64,000 nucleotides of DNA from Ruegeria arenilitoris (GTDB taxonomy: Bacteria; Pseudomonadota; Alphaproteobacteria; Rhodobacterales; Rhodobacteraceae). Of the stretch, positions 58,045 through 64,000 are shown piece by piece. The stretch spans positions 346,463 to 410,462 of the forward strand of contig NZ_WPZO01000004.1 of assembly GCF_013031355.1 (NCBI RefSeq). Reading direction: 5' to 3'. The translations under genes and the position numbers were made by a program. The notes below the pieces were generated by a model. The model saw only the letters and a program-made list of their open reading frames with translations, was not told where the DNA came from and did not search any database. Position 1 is the first letter of the stretch, and the number at the start of each line of letters is the position of its first letter.

Positions 58045-58050
58045 ACACGG

Positions 58051-58078
58051 TGCCCGCGATCCATGCGGGCATTGTTTT
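58051..58078 (+). terminator. Rho-independent terminator of the DUF3775 gene
   Basis: TGCCCGC and GCGGGCA form a 7-bp stem with a 7-base loop, followed by TTGTTTT, directly after the stop. Confidence 0.75.
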
Positions 58079-58143
58079 GAAGGCCGTTTACAATCCCGCA
58101 CAGGTTTGGTTCAGTTCAGCCGAATTTACTTCTGGTTGATTGA

Positions 58144-59244
58144 ATGAACGTTGATATTTCTGCTGATCCCCCGAAACGCAAAGTGACTATTGTCCGCGTG
58201 GCCATTGTTCTGGTCGTGTTGTGCATCTTGGCGCTGCCGATTTTGCGCAAAAAACATGACGCGCTGGTTGATATCTGTAGCTCGGATAAGGGTGACGTAC
58301 AGACCACCCTCGACGCCTGCGATCTGCTGTTGGACTGGGCCGTCTTTAACCCAGCTGAGCGATCTTTGGCGTATCGCAACAAAATGCGGCTCTACATGGA
58401 GTTGGAGGATTGGGAAGCCGCAAAACGTGAGGCCGACCTGGCGATTGCAGCCGACCCCGAAAGCGAAGTGCCGCTGCAGTGGAAAGCACTAGTGTTGATG
58501 CGCACCAAGGACTACGCCGACGCGCTGGTGACTATTGAGACGGCGTTGGAACGCGCACCTGCTAGTGATTACTCGCTAGAAATGAAAGGGAAATTGCTTC
58601 GCGCGATGGGTGCGGACGACCAACTGCATGCCTATTTCGCGAATCTAGAAAAGACTTACCCCGACCGCAGATGGATTAAAAAGACGTGGGGAAGTCACCT
58701 GATTGAGGACAAGCTCTACGATCAACTGCTCGATATGACGGTCGAAGGGATCAAACGCGATCCGCAGAACAACGGCCTCATTGGCTATTACTACGTGGCA
58801 TGTCTTGGTCTTGGGCCTCACTGCCCGCCACTTTTTCCCGAACGACGGAAAACCTATCCCGAGTTAACGTGCCCTGATGCGATTGCGCAGTTGGGCGAGG
58901 ACCTCGACTTTAGCGAATACCTTCGGGAGTTCGAGGTGCAGACAGTGAATGATCTTTTTGCGCAAGAGATCAGATGGAGCAAATACCAGATTCGAGCGAT
59001 ATACGCAGGCCAATCCATAGCATTAACGGGTGGAGATCCTTCAAGAGCGGCGGAACGCTTTATCTTGGTTAGTGCCGTGTTCGACTGTGTTTTCCCCGAA
59101 AAGTACATCTACCCCCTCCGATATGTCGGCCCTCAAGGCGATGACGCGACGATGGTCTGGGCGCATTACTTCACTCCGCCGCTGCGCCAAAACCTGCTCG
59201 ATCTGGCGCATTTTTATCTGAACGAACCCGGCAACACGCCCTGA
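58144..59244 (+). CDS. Membrane-anchored TPR-like protein of unknown function
   Basis: This 366-residue protein has a basic start (PPKRKVTIVRV) and one membrane helix (VAIVLVVLCILALPIL, about 19-34), then an outer part with TPR-like helices (LEDWEAAKREADLAIAADPESEVPLQWKALVLMRTKDYADALVTIETALERAP). Two cysteine-containing stretches follow (CLGLGPHCPP, YPELTCPDAIAQLG). The latter half has no family I recognise. Its codon use is visibly less GC-biased than neighbouring genes (for example AAATACCAGATTCGAGCG), which may mean recent transfer. No partner genes adjoin it. Confidence 0.7.
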   Translation: MNVDISADPPKRKVTIVRVAIVLVVLCILALPILRKKHDALVDICSSDKGDVQTTLDACDLLLDWAVFNPAERSLAYRNKMRLYMELEDWEAAKREADLAIAADPESEVPLQWKALVLMRTKDYADALVTIETALERAPASDYSLEMKGKLLRAMGADDQLHAYFANLEKTYPDRRWIKKTWGSHLIEDKLYDQLLDMTVEGIKRDPQNNGLIGYYYVACLGLGPHCPPLFPERRKTYPELTCPDAIAQLGEDLDFSEYLREFEVQTVNDLFAQEIRWSKYQIRAIYAGQSIALTGGDPSRAAERFILVSAVFDCVFPEKYIYPLRYVGPQGDDATMVWAHYFTPPLRQNLLDLAHFYLNEPGNTP

Positions 59245-59351
59245 CCCAACACATTAATCAGTCTTAATCTGTCCCTCTGGCCGCGTTAATGCGGGCTTCT
59301 TTTATCTGTTTCAGCAACGACAAATGCAATTCAGAGTTAAAGGAGAAAGTC

Positions 59352-59588
59352 ATGGGATACGCACAAACAGTTACCCCGCAGAAGGGGCTCTTCTTCGGTC
59401 TGTTTTCGAATTACGCCGAAGCACGGGTCGAGCATTTCCGCCGTGGGATTTACGCCAAAACGGTCCAGTCGCTGGAGAAACTGACCGACCGGCAGCTGGA
59501 AGACATCGGCATTCCGCGCTGTGACATCAATCGGCGCGCCTATGAAAGCGTCTACCACAAGCAGCCCTATAACCGTCACGTTCAGTGA
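59352..59588 (+). CDS. DUF1127 small protein, copy 1
   Basis: The start is ATG 59352 with AAAGGAGAAA about 7 bases upstream. The 78-residue product ends with a DUF1127 motif, KTVQSLEKLTDRQLEDIGIPRCDINRRAYESVY. Small DUF1127 proteins are arginine-rich regulators of RNA or phosphate and C1 metabolism in some alphaproteobacteria (known from Agrobacterium and Rhodobacter CcaF1). It overlaps no gene but lies just upstream of a second DUF1127 gene. Confidence 0.85.
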   Translation: MGYAQTVTPQKGLFFGLFSNYAEARVEHFRRGIYAKTVQSLEKLTDRQLEDIGIPRCDINRRAYESVYHKQPYNRHVQ

Positions 59589-59626
59589 TCCAGACGCCCA
59601 GCCGGGCGCCAAACATGGAGGAGAGG

Positions 59627-59827
59627 ATGCTGGATTCAAAAATCAACCGCGAACCGTCGGTCAATGCCAGTTCCGTGTTGTTGTTCGACCGGGCGATGCG
59701 GCTGCAGGCGATCAGATCGGATATCGTGCGCGCCGCGCAAGAGCTGAACCGGCTGTCCGATCAGGACCTGGCTGAGCTGGGCATCAACCGCAGCGATATC
59801 GACGGCGTGATCGAACGCTATATCTGA
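59627..59827 (+). CDS. DUF1127 small protein, copy 2
   Basis: ATG 59627 is preceded by GGAGGA with a 4-base gap; ATG 59615 is an alternative lying within that site's upstream side. The 66-residue product carries MRLQAIRSDIVRAAQELNRLSDQDLAELGINRSDIDGVIERYI, the DUF1127 core. The pair differs substantially outside the core, so it is an old tandem duplication rather than a recent one. A terminator follows 19 bases downstream. Confidence 0.82.
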   Translation: MLDSKINREPSVNASSVLLFDRAMRLQAIRSDIVRAAQELNRLSDQDLAELGINRSDIDGVIERYI

Positions 59828-59845
59828 CGGATCACAGCTTGAGAC

Positions 59846-59879
59846 AAAGCCATTCCGACGTTTCGGGATGGCTTTTTTT
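59846..59879 (+). terminator. Rho-independent terminator of the DUF1127 pair
   Basis: A 13-bp stem AAAGCCATTCCGA/TCGGGATGGCTTT with one T-G pair and a 4-base loop runs into a TTTTTTT tract (59873-59879). Confidence 0.88.
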
Positions 59880-60046
59880 GTCAGCTGTATTTGTTTTGTA
59901 TCAGCAGCAACAACAAAGTGATTTGGCCAAAGATATGCTTGCCGGAGGGTGCTACAGCCCCGATGCAGAGCCAGAGAGGACTATTCAGGGCTACAACAGC
60001 CTTCTGGGCGCCGTATCTTTATTGATCTGGCTTACGTTACTTTGAG

Positions 60047-60081
60047 TAAAAGGCCCCGCCCCATCTGTGACCGGGGCGGGC
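60047..60081 (-). terminator. Rho-independent terminator of the saccharopine operon
   Basis: On the minus strand CCCGCCCC and GGGGCGGG form an 8-bp stem, followed by GCCTTTTAC, just after the stop of the saccharopine reductase-type gene. Confidence 0.7.
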
Positions 60082-60088
60082 TTGCCAG

Positions 60089-61231
60089 TCAGTTCAAATG
60101 ATCGACCACTTGCAGATGCTGGGCCAGTGTGTCGATCTCGGCCATCCAGTCTTGCACCAGCTTCGGGTCGCTGGGGGCGGCGTGGACACCGGCCGAGATG
60201 GCGCGGTTCAGAACAGCTTCGACAGCCAGCGAGACCGGAACCGACACCAGACGCGCCATTGCGGTGCCGCGCGCGTCGCCCCAGGCGTCCATCACATAGG
60301 TCTTGTTCCAGACCGGGATGCCGTCTTTTTCCGCCTTCAGGCCCACGCACAGAACCACGCGGTCCGGCTCGCCCTCGTCATAGGCGTTCTCGGCCCAGAA
60401 CTGATCCGACATCTCCTTCAGGCGGGCGTCACCTTCGGGGCCGGACAAGGTCTCGATCTCGGTGAACACGTCCGACCATGCATCGGCCCAACCGTTCAGG
60501 CGCAGGGTGCCGCGAACGAATTCCTTGACTGGCCAGTGTTCCTCGAACTGGTACTCGGCCATGAAGGGGATCGAGTCGCGGTTCGGGTAGACCTCAAAAC
60601 TCTCGGGCGTCGGCAACGGCGCGATATAGCTGGTGATCGCGTCCCACGGGCGGGCGACGTCCAACGGGGCATAATCGCGGATCGATTTTGACGGTGAGCG
60701 CAGCGCCTTGAGCACCCCCAGAGGCGACCAGCTGAACTTGTAGCGGAACGGGTTCGGGTTCTTGGGGATGCCGCCGCAATAGGAGATGAAGCTCAGGTGG
60801 TTTTGCGCATCGAATGCGTCCGAGGCGCGGTAGTCCGCGACCAGAGCGTGGGCCATCAGGTGGTCGATGCCAGGGTCCAGCCCAACCTCGTTGACCAGCG
60901 CGACACCGGCCTCACGCGCCTTGTCGTCCAGCGCACGCATCTCGGGCGCGATATAGGACGACGAGACAAAGTTGGCTTCCTTCGAAATCGCCAGTTCCGC
61001 CAGCGGCACGTGCCAGTCACCCGGCAGCATCGAGACAATCACGTCACCCTTTTCCAGCACCGCGCCAAGTGCGTCGATGTCAAAGGCGCGGATGTCGTCG
61101 GTCAGGTCGCCGACTTCGGCCTTGGCCTTGTCGATGGTCCGGTTCCAGACGGTAACCTTATGCCCGCCCTCAATCAGGCGGCGCAGGCCGGGGATGGCCG
61201 ACAGGCCGGTGCCACACCAGTGAATCGTCAT
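60089..61231 (-). CDS. Saccharopine dehydrogenase family, saccharopine reductase (LYS9) type
   Basis: This 380-residue protein has an N-terminal Rossmann stretch (IHWCGTGLSAIPGLRRLIEGGHKVTVWNR). The family core follows: KGDVIVSMLPGDWHVPLAELAISKEANFVSSSYIAPEMRALDDKAREAGVALVNEVGLDPGIDHLMAH, then SFISYCGGIPKNPNPFRYKFSWSPLGVL. These match the glutamate-forming saccharopine dehydrogenase of the LYS9 class. It lies three bases after the LYS1-type gene. The two would convert lysine with 2-oxoglutarate through saccharopine to aminoadipate semialdehyde and glutamate, or run in reverse. Confidence 0.9.
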   Translation of the reverse strand: MTIHWCGTGLSAIPGLRRLIEGGHKVTVWNRTIDKAKAEVGDLTDDIRAFDIDALGAVLEKGDVIVSMLPGDWHVPLAELAISKEANFVSSSYIAPEMRALDDKAREAGVALVNEVGLDPGIDHLMAHALVADYRASDAFDAQNHLSFISYCGGIPKNPNPFRYKFSWSPLGVLKALRSPSKSIRDYAPLDVARPWDAITSYIAPLPTPESFEVYPNRDSIPFMAEYQFEEHWPVKEFVRGTLRLNGWADAWSDVFTEIETLSGPEGDARLKEMSDQFWAENAYDEGEPDRVVLCVGLKAEKDGIPVWNKTYVMDAWGDARGTAMARLVSVPVSLAVEAVLNRAISAGVHAAPSDPKLVQDWMAEIDTLAQHLQVVDHLN

Positions 61232-61234
61232 CGC

Positions 61235-62290
61235 TCAGATCCCTCTCATATGTGTTTTGTAGGTTGCTTCTGCCCGACCCCAGACGCCGCTGTCCAGATC
61301 GGTCAGGGTCAGCAGCGAGGGCAGCAGTTGCGCGGCATAGTCTTCCGAACTTTCGACCGGCAGCATCGACGGCAGGTTGTCGATCGCCATTACGTCCATT
61401 ACCGGGTCGGTGGCCACGCGCAGGGCGGGGGCCTCCCAAGTGGTGGCGCGGTCGTAGACCGGCACAGGGTTGTAATCGCTGTCCGGGTCGCAGGCCACGT
61501 CGCCAATGGCGGTCAGAGTGCGTGGCGCAGTCAGCGCCTCTTGTGGGACAAAGACCGGCGTACCGGGGCGTGCGAAGATGCAGTTCAAGAACAGGTTGTG
61601 GTCGAGGATTTCTGGGAACGGCGCGCCGCTTGCGGTCTCGGCCATGTCCCACTTGGTGACGGTGACACCCATCGCTTCGCACAGGTCGGCAGCCCCGGTT
61701 CCGACGCGGCCCAAAGCGCCGATGACGATGGCGCGGGGACGGTCGGCGCCGGTGGCGTCCAACTCGGCCAGCAGTTCGGCATTCAACGCATCTTTGCTGG
61801 GATAGACACCAACCGGCGGGCATTTCTGACCGTGTTGCTGTGCCGCCCATGTCTTGAGCGTAACCGCAGCACCCGCATACCCGGCCCAATAGCCAAAGGC
61901 CGCAACCCGGCGGTCATTTTCGTCCACCAGATACTCCAGATCATAAAGCGTGCCGCCGCCGGCCTTGAACCGCTCCAGCAGCGCGCGGCCGGAATGCTGG
62001 CCCTTATAGGCGTGGCCGAACATGATGTGGCGATGGGGCAGAGGGGTGCCGTCCACGGGCAGTTCCTTCAGGCCGAAGATGATCGCATCCAGCGGGGCCT
62101 CGGGCCAGGAATTCTCGGCCGCGATCTCGCAGCCCACATCCTTGTAGCCGTCAATCGGAATAGCACGGACTGAGCTTTCCTCGACCGTCACGCGGATGCC
62201 AGCAGCGATCAGCGCTGCGGCGCCTTCGGGGGTCAGCCCGACCCGTTCCTCGTTCGGGCGCTGTTCTGCCCGGACCCAGAGATGTGTCAT
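61235..62290 (-). CDS. Saccharopine dehydrogenase, lysine-forming (LYS1) type
   Basis: This 351-residue enzyme begins MTHLWVRAEQRPNEERVGLTPEGAAALIAAG, the AlaDH/PNT-like N-terminal domain of LYS1. KELP-x-HRHIMFGHAYKGQ carries the conserved Lys/His/Lys active-site set. VIGALGRVGTGAADLCEAMG is the NAD site. It joins lysine and 2-oxoglutarate to saccharopine. In plants and some marine bacteria this activity is fused to a reductase; here the two enzymes are separate and co-transcribed. Confidence 0.92.
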   Translation of the reverse strand: MTHLWVRAEQRPNEERVGLTPEGAAALIAAGIRVTVEESSVRAIPIDGYKDVGCEIAAENSWPEAPLDAIIFGLKELPVDGTPLPHRHIMFGHAYKGQHSGRALLERFKAGGGTLYDLEYLVDENDRRVAAFGYWAGYAGAAVTLKTWAAQQHGQKCPPVGVYPSKDALNAELLAELDATGADRPRAIVIGALGRVGTGAADLCEAMGVTVTKWDMAETASGAPFPEILDHNLFLNCIFARPGTPVFVPQEALTAPRTLTAIGDVACDPDSDYNPVPVYDRATTWEAPALRVATDPVMDVMAIDNLPSMLPVESSEDYAAQLLPSLLTLTDLDSGVWGRAEATYKTHMRGI

Positions 62291-62304
62291 CGTATTTCCT
62301 TTTG

Positions 62305-62919
62305 TCAGAGCATTCCGGCGGCGCGCACCACCTGAACCGAAGGACGTGCCTCCATCGCCTCACGGAAGGCGACGATCTTAGGGAAGGCCGAGACATCAAC
62401 GCCGTCGCCTTCCAGCCAGCTGCAGACCACATACAGGTAAGCATCGGCCAGCGAGAACGCCTCGCCCAGCACAAACGGCCCGCGCAGGCCGTTCGAAGAT
62501 ATGTACTCGCAAGACGCGGTCATTGTCTGCGCGACCTTGTCTTTCATGTCTTTCCAGCTGGATTTCTTGTCGGCCCAGCGGTGCCCGCGCATCTTGTGCG
62601 CATGGTTCACATGCATGGTCGAGGCAAGGTAGAACATCACCTCACGCATCCGGGCAGCCATGATCGGATCGGCAGGCACCAGACCGGCCTCGGGGGCCTT
62701 GGCCGCGATATATTCCAGCAGCGCCCCGGTTTCGGTCAGAATGCCTCCGTCAACGACCAGTGCCGGAACGCGGCCCTTGGGGTTGATTTGCTTGTAAGCC
62801 GGTTTGGTCTGCTCGGCCCCGGCGAAATCCAACTGGATCGCTTCATAGTCCAGCCCGGCTTCTTGCAACGCGACGGCAACAGCGACCGAGATCGTGCGAG
62901 GGGCATAATAAAGCTGCAT
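62305..62919 (-). CDS. Glutathione S-transferase
   Basis: This 204-residue protein has the thioredoxin-like N-terminal domain with YYAPRTISVAVAVALQEAGLDYEAIQLDFA, INPKGRVPALVVDGGILTETGALLEYIA (cis-Pro and ES/ET-type glutathione site), and an all-helical C-terminal domain (GEAFSLADAYLYVVCSWLEGDGVD). It is a beta-class-like cytosolic GST. It sits 14 bp upstream of the saccharopine gene, so it may detoxify an aldehyde or electrophile of that pathway; this is inference. Confidence 0.9.
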   Translation of the reverse strand: MQLYYAPRTISVAVAVALQEAGLDYEAIQLDFAGAEQTKPAYKQINPKGRVPALVVDGGILTETGALLEYIAAKAPEAGLVPADPIMAARMREVMFYLASTMHVNHAHKMRGHRWADKKSSWKDMKDKVAQTMTASCEYISSNGLRGPFVLGEAFSLADAYLYVVCSWLEGDGVDVSAFPKIVAFREAMEARPSVQVVRAAGML

Positions 62920-62933
62920 AGGGCCTCCGAAGT

Positions 62934-63584
62934 TTACAGGTGGGTCTGGGCGTATTGCCGGTCCGGCGCTTCCAGATGCGGAACGGCGTTGAACAGGACC
63001 GGGCTCAGTTGCGGGCCGATCGGGTGCAGACGATGCATCGACGTGTTCATGATGGCAAGGGCCACACGCGCCATCGACGGGATGTCCAGCCCCATTGCCT
63101 GCCGCACCACCATCGAGATCAACCCACCCGAGGTCACAACAATCGCGGGCCCGCCCTCGGTGCCGATATCGCGTAGCGCACCTGAGACGCGGGCCTCGAA
63201 GTCTTCGAAGGTCTCGGGGGTATCCTTGATTTCGCCCTTGGCCCAGGCCGCAAACGTAAGGGGCAGGTGTTCCACAAAGCCTTCTCGGTCGGTCGGGACC
63301 ACCACGCCGTGCTGCTGTTCGAACAGCTTGGCGATGGTGAAGTACTCGATTTCGTTCAGGCGAGGGTCACGGATCGGCTCGGCCAGTCCCATGCTGGACG
63401 CGGTTTCGATGTGTCGGGTCAGGGTGCCGCAATAGACCCGCGTATAGCTGGTCCGCGTGAATTGCAGATGGTCACCCAGCCAGCGCGCCTGCTGGTGGCC
63501 CAGATCGCTGAGCTTGTCATAGCTCTCTTCATCACGCGCATCGGTGTTGGCCTGGCCGTGGCGAACCAGTGTTATATGTGACAT
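62934..63584 (-). CDS. Histidine phosphatase family protein
   Basis: This 216-residue protein starts MSHITLVRHGQANTDARDEESYDKLSDLGHQQARWLG, with the catalytic RHG motif and His9. VYCGTLTRHIETAS and IVVTSGGLISMVVRQ carry the second pair of active-site residues, although the usual second His (SHG) is replaced by SGG here. The substrate is unknown. It is the first gene of the saccharopine operon and is divergent from gcvT. Confidence 0.87.
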   Translation of the reverse strand: MSHITLVRHGQANTDARDEESYDKLSDLGHQQARWLGDHLQFTRTSYTRVYCGTLTRHIETASSMGLAEPIRDPRLNEIEYFTIAKLFEQQHGVVVPTDREGFVEHLPLTFAAWAKGEIKDTPETFEDFEARVSGALRDIGTEGGPAIVVTSGGLISMVVRQAMGLDIPSMARVALAIMNTSMHRLHPIGPQLSPVLFNAVPHLEAPDRQYAQTHL

Positions 63585-63933
63585 GGCGGTCCCTCTCGGG
63601 CCGAGTCTTAGGGCAGGTTGTAGGCAGGGGCCAGAGGTGTTCCGTGGGCATCCGGCAAAAATCTCAGCGACTTAAGGCGCGTGCTTGGGCGAGCTGTCGG
63701 TGATTGTCATTTTTGATGTTGCGTAAGGGGGAAAAGTTTCCTATCAGAAACACGAATACAGCATACGGGTGTATACTCTTTACCCGGCTCTTAAGGGGAC
63801 TGCTCTGACACAGATCAAAGTTCCATGACTGTTGACTTGCGACACAGTCGTGAGAATCTGGGCGGCAAACAGTTTTGACGTAGGGCGAACAAGTGCGGCA
63901 TTCAGAGATTATGACCTTAGAAAGGTTGGACCC
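63585..63933. other. 349-bp divergent spacer between the phosphatase gene and gcvT
   Basis: No coding sequence is convincing. I looked for a glycine riboswitch upstream of gcvT and do not see its conserved glycine-binding core. A degenerate FNR/Crp-type site, CTGAC-N4-ATCAA, lies at 63805-63818. The ATG of gcvT is preceded by AGAAAGG about 7 bases upstream. Confidence 0.5.
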
Positions 63934-64000
63934 ATGACCGATATTAAGCGCACGCCATTGCACTCATTGCATGTTGAGTTGGGCGGTAAGATGGTTGATT
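63934..64000 (+). CDS. gcvT: Aminomethyltransferase (glycine cleavage T protein), 5' part
   Basis: Only the first 22 codons are present: MTDIKRTPLHSLHVELGGKM then VD. This is the typical start of GcvT, which transfers the aminomethyl group from the H protein to tetrahydrofolate. The gene continues beyond the window. The reading of gcvT rests on this short stretch, with the rest expected downstream. Confidence 0.7.
   Translation, partial: MTDIKRTPLHSLHVELGGKMVD

Noticed and set aside
59839..60045. 68-codon frame with glutamine run after the DUF1127 genes
   Set aside because: It starts at a TTG inside the region of the terminator hairpin and has no ribosome site; a small membrane peptide cannot be excluded but is unsupported.
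63664..63963. 99-codon minus-strand frame across the gcvT start
   Set aside because: It overlaps the gcvT start antisense, is cysteine- and serine-rich without family features, and has no ribosome site.

Overview
The window is chromosomal DNA from a high-GC alphaproteobacterium, most probably the Roseobacter group of the Rhodobacteraceae. Lineage clues are: an RpoE/ChrR sigma/anti-sigma pair with its characteristic promoters, a BamF-type (DUF3035) lipoprotein, an infB-region translation cluster (rbfA, truB, rpsO, pnp), saccharopine-type lysine catabolism, a deoC plus double aldehyde dehydrogenase pair, DUF1127 proteins and a GC-rich intergenic element of a type common in this family. I see no rRNA, tRNA, CRISPR array, prophage, transposase or plasmid function. 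Genes are tightly packed with many 4-bp ATGA overlaps. Only two intergenic stretches exceed 300 bp (21523-21955 and 63585-63933).

Layout. 1-9022: end of a MoaB/CinA-type protein, GNAT acetyltransferase, AhpD-like protein, OmpA-family protein, an unusual SDR, a LysR regulator, DUF4399 protein, MFS transporter, a FadH-type 2,4-dienoyl-CoA reductase and rppH. 9112-16243: radical SAM protein with a DUF547 lipoprotein, an adenosine-kinase-type PfkB kinase with nth, an AraC-MGMT repair protein, an aldehyde dehydrogenase divergent from a 1-Cys peroxiredoxin. 16315-19280: GT25 glycosyltransferase, outer-membrane barrel, a membrane LuxR regulator with a PepSY-like protein, and an NTF2-like protein. 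19372-29274: pnp, rpsO, truB and rbfA, interrupted by a BCCT transporter, a SnoaL/HxlR divergon, an RTX protein, a DUF1643 protein and a DUF2233 protein. 29366-37825: dapB, a Tat-exported protein resembling an alanyl-tRNA synthetase core, a phosphonate-type operon (TmpA-like, TmpB/PhnZ-like and an AllA-like cupin) with a divergent LysR regulator, an SdhAF4-like protein, an RsmB-family methyltransferase and a heparinase II/III protein. 37848-43206: purH, lspA, a bamF-like gene and a paired M16 protease operon. 43229-47411: SDR, double ALDH and deoC. 47610-51505: a Mn/Zn-type ABC importer behind two palindromic operators. 51787-57640: mutL, rmuC, a PliG-like lysozyme inhibitor, chrR-rpoE and a divergent DUF1365 gene. 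57727-64000: DUF3775, a TPR membrane protein, two DUF1127 proteins, a four-gene lysine catabolism operon and the start of gcvT.

How the parts work together. The best-supported specialised module is 31123-34463. A 2-oxoglutarate oxygenase that keeps an aromatic cage for a trimethylammonium group and a PhnZ/TmpB-type mixed-valence di-iron HD oxygenase are translationally coupled to an AllA-like cupin. This predicts conversion of a quaternary-ammonium phosphonate to glycine betaine and phosphate. The sequence also shows matched sigma-E promoters facing outward between rpoE-chrR and the DUF1365 gene, which decide the likely rpoE start. The most unexpected protein is the exported AlaRS-like one at 30182-31039. 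All functions are read from sequence patterns and recalled family knowledge; no database search was run.
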